In this document: positions 18,888 to 28,547 of the stretch, one piece after another | Layout: every line of letters begins with the position of its first letter | Numbering within the stretch: the stretch's first letter is position 1 | NCBI GenBank assembly: GCA_017447165.1 | Contig: JAFSOD010000004.1 | Coordinates: 367,267 to 431,266 of the forward strand | DNA length: 64,000 nucleotides | Direction of reading: 5' to 3' | Origin: Bacilli bacterium | GTDB taxonomy: Bacteria; Bacillota_I; Bacilli_A; RFN20; CAG-826 | The notes under the pieces: model-generated | The model's input: the letters and a program-made list of their open reading frames with translations, nothing else | Databases searched by the model: none | Told to the model about the DNA's origin: nothing | Made by a program: the position numbers and the translations under genes

Positions 18888-20182
18888 ACGCTTTAATTAA
18901 TGTCAGAATTTTTGATTACGAGAATTATATCGAATCTGGATATGTTGTATTTGATGAATACGTTCAAGAAGTCGGTAAGATGAGTGAATTCAAAGATAAA
19001 GGCTATAAAGTGATCGACGGAAAAGGTCAATTGCTCATGCCTAACTTTGTGTGCGCTCACTCTCATATCTATTCAATCTTTGCTCGTGGACTAATTCTTC
19101 CATTTAATCCTAATAACTTCCAAGAAATCTTAGACCAAATGTGGTGGAAGCTTGATAGAGAAATCGATAATCCAGTCACTTATTATTCTGGTATCGCTGC
19201 GGGAAGTGAATTCTTGCTTAACGGGGTGACCACGATTATTGATCATCACGCTTCTGGTAGAGATATCTTAGGTTCACTCACTGCTTTAAAGAAAGCATTA
19301 GATAACACCTTACACTTAAGAAGTATCTTATGTTTTGAAACCAGTGATAGATTTGATATTAACGAATGTATTAAAGAAAACATTAGCTTCGCTAATAGAT
19401 ATCATACTTCTCATGTAGCAGGATTATTTGGTATGCACGCCTCTATGAGTTTAAGCGAAGAAACACTCAAAAAGGTTTCTAGAAAAATCAAAGACCTACC
19501 AATTCATATCCATGTTGCGGAATCTGATATGGATGAAGAAGATAGTTATGCTAAATACAAAACTTCCATTATTGAAAGGTTAGATAAACATAGTCTCATC
19601 AATAAAGATTCTTTAATTGTCCACGGAGTGTTTTTATCTAATAAAGAACTCGACATCATTAAAGAAAGAAAAGCCTATATGGTTGTAAACACCACCAGTA
19701 ACTTAAATAACGCGGTGGGCATTACTGATATTAAGAAGTTCTTAGATAAAGGTATCCCAGTGATGATTGGTAATGATGGCTTATCTAGTTCTATGGCCAT
19801 CGAATATCAAAACGCGATGTATTTAACTCATTTAAAAAATGAATCTCCAACCGCGTTAAATGTTGGTCACATTTTAGGAATGATTAATAACGCCTATGAC
19901 TATGCTTCTAGAAGATTAGGAATCAAATTAGGAAAGATTAAGAGTGGCTACGTATCTGATTTTATGTTAGTGAACTACACCCCATTTACCGAAATGAATA
20001 GTGGCAACGCGTTTGGTCATATATTCTATGGCTTATTCCCTAACTTTAGACCTAATGATGTCTATGTAGACGGCAAGAGATTAGTAAAATCAGGTGAAAT
20101 AGTTTCTCAAAAAGCAAAAAATGAATTAATTGAATCTAGAAAATATAGTGAAACTCTTTGGAAAAGAGTGAAGGAGAAATAA
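18884..20182 (+). CDS. ssnA: SsnA-type aminohydrolase
   Basis: 432 aa in the guanine-deaminase/chlorohydrolase branch of amidohydrolases. The metal site is HSHIYSIFARG, then HIHVAESDMDEED, VHGVFLS and GNDGLSSSM (Asp). SsnA belongs to the conserved purine-degradation gene set of E. coli and gut Firmicutes; its exact reaction is not settled. I use the ATG at 18884 that overlaps the hyuA stop (ATGA) rather than an upstream one inside hyuA. Close to hyuA, which supports consecutive steps. Confidence 0.88.
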   Translation: MNALINVRIFDYENYIESGYVVFDEYVQEVGKMSEFKDKGYKVIDGKGQLLMPNFVCAHSHIYSIFARGLILPFNPNNFQEILDQMWWKLDREIDNPVTYYSGIAAGSEFLLNGVTTIIDHHASGRDILGSLTALKKALDNTLHLRSILCFETSDRFDINECIKENISFANRYHTSHVAGLFGMHASMSLSEETLKKVSRKIKDLPIHIHVAESDMDEEDSYAKYKTSIIERLDKHSLINKDSLIVHGVFLSNKELDIIKERKAYMVVNTTSNLNNAVGITDIKKFLDKGIPVMIGNDGLSSSMAIEYQNAMYLTHLKNESPTALNVGHILGMINNAYDYASRRLGIKLGKIKSGYVSDFMLVNYTPFTEMNSGNAFGHIFYGLFPNFRPNDVYVDGKRLVKSGEIVSQKAKNELIESRKYSETLWKRVKEK

Positions 20183-20184
20183 TT

Positions 20185-21270
20185 ATGGATTTATCTACAA
20201 AGTTTGATGGTTTAGTTCTTAAAAACCCACTTATGCCTGCAGCTGGACCACTTGTTGGTGACGCGGAAAAAATGCTTTGGCTTAAAGCCCAAGGTTTAGG
20301 TGCGTTAGTGGCAAAGACTATTTCTACTAAAGACGCTCATATTCCTCATCCATGTATCATCGGCGAAGGTAATAATGCAATTTTTAACTGCGAACTCTGG
20401 ACTGAATATCCAAAAGAAAAATGGATTAACGAATTCCTTCCAGAATTAGTCGCTAAAAAAGGAGATACACCTTTAATTATTTCTGTTGGTTATACCAAAG
20501 AAGATATGGAAGTCCTTATTCCAGTATTAGATAAATTTGCGGATGCCTTTGAAGTGAGCTGCCACTATGTTGGTACTGATCACGAAAAAATGGCGGAAGT
20601 TGTAAGAACTATTAGAAGACTTACCACTAAGCCTTTCTATATGAAAATCTCTCCACATATCCCTGATCCTGCAGGTTTTGCTCATACCATTAAGGAAAAT
20701 GGGGCTAACGGAGTTGTCGCTATTAACTCCTTAGGACCAAGTATGGTTATTGATGTGGAAAAACGTCAAATGGCGTGCTCAAACGATAAAGGATTTGTTT
20801 GGATGTCAGGACCAGTTGTGAAACCTTTAGCTTTAGCTACTGTCTATACAATTAAACAAGCTGAACCATCATTAACCGTTATCGGTGTTGGAGGATGTGC
20901 TAGCGCTAAAGACGTTATTGAATTCTTATTAGCAGGTGCTAGTGCGGTTGGTATGCTTTCCGCACCAATGCTAAGAGGAAAAGAATTATACGCTAAAGTC
21001 ATTGCTGACTTACCAAAAGAATTAGAAAAATATGGCTTTAAGTCAGTTCAAGACGTCATTGATACTCACTTAACTAATAAAGTGACTTATGAACACGAAA
21101 TGCCAAGTGTGTGTAAAGAAAAATGTACTCACTGTGGAATGTGTATGAGAAACTGCCCATATTTCGCTATTGAGATGAATGAAGAAAAGGTACCAACGTT
21201 TGATGCATCTAAATGTTTTAGATGCGGATTATGTGCCTCTAAATGTCCAGTAAAGGCTATTAAGTTTTAA
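20185..21270 (+). CDS. Dihydroorotate/dihydropyrimidine dehydrogenase-like flavoprotein with two [4Fe-4S] clusters (PreA-like)
   Basis: 361 aa. Residues 1 to about 290 form a DHOD/PreA TIM barrel (STKFDGLVLKNPLMPAAGP, SCHYVGTDH, KISPHIPD, VGVGGCASAKDVIEF LLAGAS for FMN). The C-terminus is a bacterial ferredoxin domain with CTHCGMCMRNCP and CFRCGLCASKCP. Start chosen at 20185 after AAGGAG. In E. coli PreA pairs with PreT; no PreT is present here. In known purine clusters the reductase role belongs to the much larger YgfK, which I do not see, so this may supply the reducing step (inference). Confidence 0.82.
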   Translation: MDLSTKFDGLVLKNPLMPAAGPLVGDAEKMLWLKAQGLGALVAKTISTKDAHIPHPCIIGEGNNAIFNCELWTEYPKEKWINEFLPELVAKKGDTPLIISVGYTKEDMEVLIPVLDKFADAFEVSCHYVGTDHEKMAEVVRTIRRLTTKPFYMKISPHIPDPAGFAHTIKENGANGVVAINSLGPSMVIDVEKRQMACSNDKGFVWMSGPVVKPLALATVYTIKQAEPSLTVIGVGGCASAKDVIEFLLAGASAVGMLSAPMLRGKELYAKVIADLPKELEKYGFKSVQDVIDTHLTNKVTYEHEMPSVCKEKCTHCGMCMRNCPYFAIEMNEEKVPTFDASKCFRCGLCASKCPVKAIKF

Positions 21271-21282
21271 TTAATTAAAAAG

Positions 21283-23373
21283 ATGAAAAAGTTTGATACA
21301 TCAGTTAAAAAAGTAGATAACGAAGAGAAGATGTCTGGCAGAGCCATCTTCACTGGCGACATCCAAATGAATGATGCCTATTTTGCGGTGCAAGTTAGAA
21401 GTGAAAAAGCTCACGCAAAGTTAAAAGGAATTTACGTTCCTAAACTTCCTAAGGATTACTATTTCATTTCTGCGAAAGATATCGTTAAAGAAAACGTTGT
21501 GAATATCATCGCTTCCGATTGGCCAGTGTTCGCTGATAAGAAAGTTAACTATATTGGTGAAGCGATGGGCTTAATCGTTGGACCTGATAAAGGTATGTGT
21601 ATGTATTTAGCAAGCCTATGTAAAGGTGAATACGAAGAATTAGAAGCTGTCTATGAGATGAAAAACTCTTATGTTCATAAAGAATTCACCAAAGGTGATA
21701 TCTCAAAATTTAAAGGCGCAAAGAAAGTATTCTCTGAAGAGTTCACTACCGGATATCAAGAACAAATATACTTAGAACCTCAAGCTATGCTTATGTATCT
21801 TGAAGGTGAACAAATTGTAGTAAAAGCCTCTATGCAATGTCCTTTCTATATCCATAAAGCGATTATGAGAACTTTAGGATGTAAGGAAAAAGATGTTAGA
21901 GTTATTCAACCTGCTGTAGGGGGTGCATTTGGAGGTAAAGAACATTACCCATCCTTAATGGCCGCTCAACTTGCCACTGCAATAGTAAAAATTAAAAAAC
22001 CAATTAAGATGTTCTTCGATAGAAAAGAAGACATTACCTATACCACAAAACGTCACCCATCTAAGACAGAAATCTCAGCTTATATGGATGCGAAGAATAA
22101 CATTATTGGTGTGAAGATTCATGTTGGTATTGATGGTGGAGCCTATGTTGGTTGTTCCATGGTTGTTTTAGCCCGTGCATTAATTGCCGCGACAAACACA
22201 TACACATTTGATAATGTCCATGTGTCTGGAGATGCTTACTGCACTAATAAAGTGCCAAGTGCGGCATTCCGTGGATTTGGTTCACCTCAATCAATCTTTG
22301 CGTTTGAATTATTTATTAATCACTTAGCAGACTATCTAAAAGTAGACCGCATGGAATTAAGAATGAAATACCTTGTTAAAGAAGGTGACATCACTTCTAC
22401 CTCTGGTTTATTTAGAGATCCAATTATCTTAAAAGAATTAGTCGATAAAGCAATGGAGATGAGTGATTACAAACATAAAGTAAAACTTTATTCTAAAGAT
22501 AAATCCTATCGTGGAATTGGCTTATCAATGTTCTTACATGGATGTGGCTTCACTGGAAGTGGTGAATCCGATATCATCAAAGCCCAATTAAGAATTAAGA
22601 AAGACAAGAAAGGTATTGTTACCTTCTATACTTCTCAAGTCGACTTTGGTCAAGGTAATAGAACCACATTAAAGAGAATTGTGGTCGACACTTTAGGTAT
22701 TCCTGAAGATCACGTTATTTATGATGCGCCTGACACTAGTGAAACATTATCTACTGGACCAACTGCGGCTAGTAGAACCATTATTATCGTTGGTGGATTA
22801 GCCGCCAAAGCTGCTCAACACTTAAAGAACATCTGGAAAGACGGGGAAGAACAAGAAATTATTGAACCTTATGTCGCTCCTAGCTACATCAAGTGGGATG
22901 AAGAGAAGATGCAAGGTGATGCTTATCCAGGATACGCTTGGGGAGTCAATATTGTTGAAGTATCCGTTGATCCAGTAACTTACGTAGTAAAAGTGGAAGG
23001 CTGTTGGTCTACTTATGATGTTGGACACTCAATTGATGAAAGAATTATTCAAGGCCAGGCGGACGGAGGGCTTGCACAAGCTTTAGGCTGGGCGTATTTA
23101 GAAAAAGAAGTTGCAGAAAACGGAATGTTTAAACAAAGAACAATGTCTGATTACGCAATTCCTACTGCTATGGACTTACCTCCTATGGAAACCGAGACTA
23201 TTGATAATCCATTTAAATATGGAGCCTTTGGGGCAAAAGGCGCTGGAGAATTAACATTTGTGGGTGGTGCTCCTGCTTTTGCTCTTGCTTTAGAGCAAGC
23301 AATTGGAAGAAAAGTCCACGATATTCCAGCAACACCAGAATATATTATGGAGCTAATGAATCATGAAAATTAG
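21283..23373 (+). CDS. Molybdopterin-binding subunit, xanthine-dehydrogenase family (set 2, XdhD-like)
   Basis: 696 aa, shorter than set 1. It has KMSGRAIFTGDIQMND at the N-terminus, the cofactor loop GGAFGGKEHYPS, PSAAFRGFGSPQ, QVDFGQGNRTT, and the catalytic-Glu motif GAKGAGELT near the end. It is clearly divergent from the set-1 protein, not a recent duplicate, so a different substrate is likely. E. coli XdhD belongs to the purine/urate gene set; assignment as its counterpart is by context. Only a weak ribosome binding site; overlaps the next gene by 11 bp. Confidence 0.87.
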   Translation: MKKFDTSVKKVDNEEKMSGRAIFTGDIQMNDAYFAVQVRSEKAHAKLKGIYVPKLPKDYYFISAKDIVKENVVNIIASDWPVFADKKVNYIGEAMGLIVGPDKGMCMYLASLCKGEYEELEAVYEMKNSYVHKEFTKGDISKFKGAKKVFSEEFTTGYQEQIYLEPQAMLMYLEGEQIVVKASMQCPFYIHKAIMRTLGCKEKDVRVIQPAVGGAFGGKEHYPSLMAAQLATAIVKIKKPIKMFFDRKEDITYTTKRHPSKTEISAYMDAKNNIIGVKIHVGIDGGAYVGCSMVVLARALIAATNTYTFDNVHVSGDAYCTNKVPSAAFRGFGSPQSIFAFELFINHLADYLKVDRMELRMKYLVKEGDITSTSGLFRDPIILKELVDKAMEMSDYKHKVKLYSKDKSYRGIGLSMFLHGCGFTGSGESDIIKAQLRIKKDKKGIVTFYTSQVDFGQGNRTTLKRIVVDTLGIPEDHVIYDAPDTSETLSTGPTAASRTIIIVGGLAAKAAQHLKNIWKDGEEQEIIEPYVAPSYIKWDEEKMQGDAYPGYAWGVNIVEVSVDPVTYVVKVEGCWSTYDVGHSIDERIIQGQADGGLAQALGWAYLEKEVAENGMFKQRTMSDYAIPTAMDLPPMETETIDNPFKYGAFGAKGAGELTFVGGAPAFALALEQAIGRKVHDIPATPEYIMELMNHEN

Positions 23374-23830
23374 TTTTGTTATTAATGATAAAAAAGTGAA
23401 TCTCGATGTTGAACCTTCAATGCGACTTTTAGATGTGATTCGTAATGAATTACATTTAACTGGCACTAAAGAAGGATGCGGAGAAGGTGAATGTGGAGCT
23501 TGTACCGTCTTAATTAATGAAGAGCCAGTTAATTCTTGTTTATGTCCAGTTATTAACGCGGCTAATAAGAACGTTATGACTATTGAAGGATTTAGAGAGA
23601 CTAATGAATATAGAGTAATCGCTGATGCGTTCGCTGATAGAGGCGGATCTCAATGTGGATTCTGTACCCCAGGCATGATTTTAGTGACTTACGCTCTTCT
23701 TAAAAAGAATCCAAATCCTTCAGAAGAAGAAATTAGATTCGCTCTATCAGGTAACTTATGTCGTTGTACTGGCTACCAAGCGATTGTTGATGCTGTGAAG
23801 GTGGCAGCAGTGAAAGGAATTAAGCTATGA
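23363..23830 (+). CDS. 2Fe-2S subunit, xanthine-dehydrogenase family (set 2)
   Basis: 155 aa with both [2Fe-2S] motifs: GCGEGECGACTVL...C and CGFCTPGM...GNLCRCTGYQ. This is the more canonical of the two Fe-S subunits in the operon. Subunit order in set 2 is Mo, Fe-S, FAD, the reverse of set 1. It overlaps both neighbours, which suggests coupled translation. Confidence 0.9.
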   Translation: MKISFVINDKKVNLDVEPSMRLLDVIRNELHLTGTKEGCGEGECGACTVLINEEPVNSCLCPVINAANKNVMTIEGFRETNEYRVIADAFADRGGSQCGFCTPGMILVTYALLKKNPNPSEEEIRFALSGNLCRCTGYQAIVDAVKVAAVKGIKL

Positions 23831-24669
23831 TTCAACACTTTGTTCCTACAACATTAAAAGAAGCTCTAAAGATTTTAGATGAGCGTGATTGCTATATCAT
23901 GGCAGGCGGCACTGATTTAATGGTGCAAAAACATAGAGGTAGTGGCTTACTACCAAACTTTGATAAAGACATCTTGTATGTGATGAATATTAAAGAACTC
24001 GATTACATTAAAATCGACGCAGAAGGTAATTTACGTATCGGTGCTTTGAATCGATATTGTGAATTAATTAATTCATCTCTTGTACCAGATATCTTTAAGA
24101 CTGTTTTTAAAGAAATTGCTTCACCTAACATTAGAAATATGGCAACCCTTGTTGGCAATATCGCTAACGCTTCTCCAGCAGGAGATAGTTTGTTGCCACT
24201 TAACCTCTTTAACGCACGTGTTGTGTTAAGTAGCGTTAAAGGAAATAGAGAAGTTTTAGTTGAAGACTTCATTCAAGGTGTTAGAAAGATTGACCGTAAG
24301 AAAAACGAATTGATTACTGAGGTTATCATTCCTAATTGCGACTTAAACTTCTACTATCGGAAAGTCGGTTCAAGAAAAGCAGAATCTATCACTAAAGTTT
24401 CCCTTTTTGGTGGATATAAAATTGAAGGCGGAAAGGTCAAAGAATTACGCATTGTTTTTGGAAGTATTTCCGTAAAAGTCGTCAGAAATCACTTTATTGA
24501 AGAGAAATATCAAGGAAAATCCGCGAATGAACTCAGAGCGAGAATCGACGATATCATCAATGAATATGACCACGAGATTAAACCAATTACTGACCAAAGA
24601 TCCACTATGGAATATCGTAAGAAAGTTGCTAAGAACTTGTTGAGGGATTTCCTCAAACATGTGAAATAA
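23827..24669 (+). CDS. FAD-binding subunit, xanthine-dehydrogenase family (set 2)
   Basis: 280 aa CoxM/XdhB-type flavoprotein. Both FAD motifs are canonical: MAGGTDLMVQKH and NIRNMATLVGNIANASPAGD. A C-terminal CO-dehydrogenase-flavoprotein-like domain follows (FYYRKVGSRKAESITKVS). It completes the second Mo-hydroxylase trimer and would hand electrons to NAD+ or another carrier. Confidence 0.9.
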   Translation: MIQHFVPTTLKEALKILDERDCYIMAGGTDLMVQKHRGSGLLPNFDKDILYVMNIKELDYIKIDAEGNLRIGALNRYCELINSSLVPDIFKTVFKEIASPNIRNMATLVGNIANASPAGDSLLPLNLFNARVVLSSVKGNREVLVEDFIQGVRKIDRKKNELITEVIIPNCDLNFYYRKVGSRKAESITKVSLFGGYKIEGGKVKELRIVFGSISVKVVRNHFIEEKYQGKSANELRARIDDIINEYDHEIKPITDQRSTMEYRKKVAKNLLRDFLKHVK

Positions 24670-24687
24670 ATTTAAAGGAGGATGTGG

Positions 24688-25932
24688 ATGAATTATATTA
24701 AAGGATACCGCTGTACAGTCTGTGGAAAATTCTTTGAAACTCAAGAAGCGCTTTTAACCTGCCCTGATTGTGGTGAAAAAGGCATCTTAGATGTTGAATA
24801 TGATTATGAAGCCCTAAAAAAAATCTTAACTAAAGACTATTTTGAGAAGAACCATAACTATTCAATGTGGAGATACGCTCCGCTTATGGGTATTAAAGAA
24901 GATCACATAGATGAAATGCTTCGTATCGGATGGACCCCACTTGTAAAATCACGCAATTTAGTAAAAGAGTTAGGACTTAAGGAACTCTATATTAAGGATG
25001 ATGGACTAAATCCAAGTGGAAGTAGCAAAGATAGAGCTAGTGGAGTAGCGGTACTAAAAGCTATTGAAGCAGGAGCAAAAGTTATTTCTTGCTCTTCTAC
25101 AGGTAACGCTGCTAGTAGTTGTGCTTGTCACGCTGCTCATATGGGTTTACCAGCAGTAATCTTTGTTCCTAAACGTGCTCCAATTGGAAAATTAACACAA
25201 ATCTCTTTATATGGAGCCACATTAGTCATTGTGGATGGAGATTATAAAGCTGCTTTTAGTCTTTCAAAACAAGCTATTGCAAAACACGGTTGGTATAACC
25301 GTAACGCCGCCATCAATCCATTTATGGTGGAAGGCAAAAAGACAGTTTCTCTAGAAATTGCCGAACAACTTAATTTTAAACCAACTGATTGGGTGGTTGT
25401 CTCCGTTGGAGATGGCTGCACTATCGGTGGAGTTTATAAAGGCTTTAATGAATTATTCAAACTAGGACTTATTGAAAAGGTTCCTCATATCTTAGGAGTT
25501 CAATCTACTGGATGTGAGCCATTCGTAGTTGCTAGTAAGAATCATGAATCATTAAAAGAATGTGATGAGAATACTATCGCTGATTCTATCGCGGTGGGTA
25601 TTCCAAGAAATCCAATTAAAGCTCTTAGAGCGGTTGAATACTCTAAAGGCGCTTGGATTAGTGTTCCTGATGAAGAAATCATTAAGGCTATGGGCTTATT
25701 AGGAAAATGTGAAGGTATCTTTGGTGAACCAGCGGGTGTTGCCGGTGTTGCCGGACTTGCTAAAGCCCTCAAAGAGGGAATCATCAAACCTGATGAATCC
25801 GTTACTATAATTGTCACTGGTAATGGACTTAAAGATCCTAATAACGCTCAAAAGGCGATCGTTAAGCCAGACTTAATGGAGCCAAACATTGAAAAGTTAG
25901 ACATTTACTTAAAGGAAAAAGGAGTAATTTAA
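24688..25932 (+). CDS. Threonine-synthase-like PLP fold-II enzyme with N-terminal zinc ribbon
   Basis: 414 aa. The N-terminus has a rubredoxin-like zinc ribbon (CTVCGKFF...CPDCGEKG), as in archaeal/threonine-synthase-like proteins. Then comes the fold-type II domain with the PLP lysine in NPSGSSKDRASG, the STGNAASS loop and the phosphate-binding GDGCTIGG. Start chosen at 24688, 6 nt after AAAGGAGG. In this setting a role in threonine synthesis seems unlikely. It and the next gene may replace or assist diaminopropionate ammonia-lyase YgeX, which I do not find (inference). Confidence 0.75.
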   Translation: MNYIKGYRCTVCGKFFETQEALLTCPDCGEKGILDVEYDYEALKKILTKDYFEKNHNYSMWRYAPLMGIKEDHIDEMLRIGWTPLVKSRNLVKELGLKELYIKDDGLNPSGSSKDRASGVAVLKAIEAGAKVISCSSTGNAASSCACHAAHMGLPAVIFVPKRAPIGKLTQISLYGATLVIVDGDYKAAFSLSKQAIAKHGWYNRNAAINPFMVEGKKTVSLEIAEQLNFKPTDWVVVSVGDGCTIGGVYKGFNELFKLGLIEKVPHILGVQSTGCEPFVVASKNHESLKECDENTIADSIAVGIPRNPIKALRAVEYSKGAWISVPDEEIIKAMGLLGKCEGIFGEPAGVAGVAGLAKALKEGIIKPDESVTIIVTGNGLKDPNNAQKAIVKPDLMEPNIEKLDIYLKEKGVI

Positions 25933-25934
25933 AT

Positions 25935-27305
25935 ATGTCAAAAATCCCATTTGGTCCAACATATGATGAAATGTTGAACCCAAGTCATCAAGACCCTGAA
26001 GTTAGAAAAGAGGCTTTGAAGGCAAAACAAGAGAATGAACTTGATCCAATCAATCTCTTTAACATCACATGGAAAAACGAAAAAGATGAAGTTAACAAGA
26101 TCGTTCTTCCAAAGGCATTAACCGGTGTTGAGGCTAACATCGTTGTCTTACTTGGAAAATATTTCCCAAGTGGATCTCACAAGGTCGGACCTGCCTATTC
26201 TACCTTAATCGAAGGCTGTGTTGATGGAGAAATCATCCCAGGAAAACACACAATTTTAGGCCCAAGTACTGGTAACTTTGGTATTGGAGTTAGTTACATA
26301 ACTAACTTAATGAAGTATGACGCGATTGTCATTATGCCAGACAATATGTCCAAAGAAAGATATCAAAGAATTCAAAAATATGGAGCGAAATTAGATTTAA
26401 CTCCAGGTAGTGAATCTGATGTTATCTTAACTTTAGAGAGAACATACGAACTTAAGAAAGATCCAAAAAATAGAACATTGGCTCAATTTGAATTATTACC
26501 TAACTATCGTTTCCATAGACACGTCACCGGTAATAGCTGTATCGAGGCTGTTAAAGGAATTGGTAATGAAAGAATTGCTGCTTTCTGTAGCGCACCTGGT
26601 AGTGCAGGTACTTTAGCAGCTGGTGATCAAATCAAAGTGGCATTCCCAGAATGTAAAATTGTCGCCTTAGAACCACATGAATGTAGCACACTCACTAATG
26701 GTGGTCGTGGACAACACCGTATTGAAGGTATTGGTGATAAGATGTGTACCTTAATTCACAACGTCTTAACCACAGACTTCATCGCCCAAATCGTTGATGA
26801 TGATTGTGTGAGAGGCTTAGAAGTAATTCACGAAGGTAGCGATATCTTAGTCAAACACGGTGTTGATAAGAAAGTCGCTGAATCCATGGTCAACTTATTC
26901 GGTGTTTCTGGTATTTGTAATATCTTAGGTGCGATTAAAATCGCAAAATACCTCAAATTAGGACCTGAAGATAACGTCGTCACTATCGCTACTGATAGCT
27001 TTGATAGATATGACTCTGTTATTGAAAACTTAAAACAAAGAGAATTAGAAGTCACTCCTAACGTCTTAGAAAGATGGTTCGAAGATGTCTTCGCTCATGC
27101 TTGCCCATGTATGGTTTTAGATACTCGTGGAAAAGAAGCCAAAGAAAAACTCTTTGCTCAAAAAGAGAAAGACTGGTTACCATTTGGTTATACCAAAGAA
27201 TATCTCGACAGCATGAAAAAACCAGAATTCTGGGAAAATGAATATAACAAAATTCATGAATACGATAAAAAGATTAAGGAACTTAGAGGAAAGGAAATTA
27301 AATAA
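25935..27305 (+). CDS. PLP-dependent fold-II lyase (cysteine-synthase/diaminopropionate-lyase-like)
   Basis: 456 aa. The PLP lysine is in [11 protein letters not shown], the substrate loop is PSTGNFGIG and the phosphate cup is [12 protein letters not shown]. The last 90 residues ([20 protein letters not shown]...) are a family-specific extension. Its sequence is not that of E. coli YgeX, but it holds the YgeX position beside ygeY and ygeW. Likely to eliminate ammonia from a small amino acid such as 2,3-diaminopropionate; substrate unproven. It starts 3 nt after its neighbour, and its end overlaps ygeY. Confidence 0.75.
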   Translation: MSKIPFGPTYDEMLNPSHQDPEVRKEALKAKQENELDPINLFNITWKNEKDEVNKIVLPKALTGVEANIVVLLGKYFPSGSHKVGPAYSTLIEGCVDGEIIPGKHTILGPSTGNFGIGVSYITNLMKYDAIVIMPDNMSKERYQRIQKYGAKLDLTPGSESDVILTLERTYELKKDPKNRTLAQFELLPNYRFHRHVTGNSCIEAVKGIGNERIAAFCSAPGSAGTLAAGDQIKVAFPECKIVALEPHECSTLTNGGRGQHRIEGIGDKMCTLIHNVLTTDFIAQIVDDDCVRGLEVIHEGSDILVKHGVDKKVAESMVNLFGVSGICNILGAIKIAKYLKLGPEDNVVTIATDSFDRYDSVIENLKQRELEVTPNVLERWFEDVFAHACPCMVLDTRGKEAKEKLFAQKEKDWLPFGYTKEYLDSMKKPEFWENEYNKIHEYDKKIKELRGKEIK

Positions 27306-28519
27306 TGAAAGTACCTTTTGAAAAAGTATTAGAAAAAGCTGAGTCCTATAAGGCTGACATGACCAAATTCCTTAGAGATATGGTCGCTATTCCTTCTGAA
27401 TCATGTGAAGAAAGAGATGTCGTGCTTCGCATTAAAGAAGAAATGGAGAAAGTTGGATTTGACAAAGTCGTCATCGATCCAATGGGAAATATCTTAGGCT
27501 ATATTGGCCATGGTAAACACCTTATTGGTATGGACGCTCATATCGACACTGTCGGTATTGGTGAAATTAAAAACTGGACATTTGATCCTTATAAAGGATT
27601 TGAAGATGATGTTCATATCGGTGGAAGAGGAACTTCTGACCAAGAAGGTGGTATGGCCTCAATGGTCTACGCTGCTAAAATCATCAAAGATTTAGGTTTA
27701 GAAGATGATTACACTTTAGTGATCACTGGTACCGTTCAAGAAGAAGACTGTGACGGACTTTGCTGGCAATACATTATCGAAGAAGATAAAGTCAGACCAG
27801 AATTCGTCGTTTCTACTGAACCAACTAGCTGTAGAATTTATCGTGGACATAGAGGAAGAATGGAAATTAAAGTTTCCGTTAGAGGTATCTCTTGTCACGG
27901 ATCCGCCCCTGAAAGAGGCGACAACGCCATCTATAAGATGGCACCAATCATTGAGCAAGTGAAAGAACTCAATGAAAAAGGGCTTGCTTATGACCCATTC
28001 TTAGGTAAAGGTACAGTCACAATTAGCCAAATCTTCCATAAATCACCATCTAGATGTGCGGTCGCTGATGGCTGCTGGATCTCTCTAGATAGAAGATTAA
28101 CTGTGGGAGAAAACGATAAGACCTCTATCGCGGAAATTGAAGCTCTTCCAGGAGTTAAAGCCGCTAACGCTAAAGTTGAGATGTATCGTTATGAAAGACC
28201 ATCTTATACTGGTTTACTATATCCAACTGAATGTTATTTCCCAACCTGGGTTATTCCTGAAGAATCAGTCTTTGTTCAATCTATGAAACAAGGTTATGAA
28301 GGCTTATTCAAGAAAGAACCTATCATTGATAAATGGACATTCTCCACTAATGGTGTTTCTATTATGGGAAGATACGGCATTCCTTGTATCGGATTTGGTC
28401 CTGGAGATGAAAAAGAAGCTCATGCACCAAATGAAAAAACTAGAAAAGAAGACCTCGTTATCTGTGCAGCAATGTATGCTGTACTTCCAGGCTTATATCT
28501 AGAAAATTTAAAGAAATAG
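27305..28519 (+). CDS. ygeY: YgeY-type M20 metallohydrolase
   Basis: 404 aa M20-family enzyme. Metal ligands and catalytic residues appear in [32 protein letters not shown] (catalytic Glu) and [10 protein letters not shown], with the dimerisation-domain [16 protein letters not shown]. YgeY is in the conserved anaerobic purine-degradation set and in the selenium-linked hydrolase family; it is thought to release a ring-derived fragment by amide hydrolysis. No selenoprotein genes are in this window. Translationally coupled to the PLP gene (TAATG). Confidence 0.9.
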   Translation: MKVPFEKVLEKAESYKADMTKFLRDMVAIPSESCEERDVVLRIKEEMEKVGFDKVVIDPMGNILGYIGHGKHLIGMDAHIDTVGIGEIKNWTFDPYKGFEDDVHIGGRGTSDQEGGMASMVYAAKIIKDLGLEDDYTLVITGTVQEEDCDGLCWQYIIEEDKVRPEFVVSTEPTSCRIYRGHRGRMEIKVSVRGISCHGSAPERGDNAIYKMAPIIEQVKELNEKGLAYDPFLGKGTVTISQIFHKSPSRCAVADGCWISLDRRLTVGENDKTSIAEIEALPGVKAANAKVEMYRYERPSYTGLLYPTECYFPTWVIPEESVFVQSMKQGYEGLFKKEPIIDKWTFSTNGVSIMGRYGIPCIGFGPGDEKEAHAPNEKTRKEDLVICAAMYAVLPGLYLENLKK

Positions 28520-28547
28520 TTTATTAAGAAAGGAAATAAATTAAATT

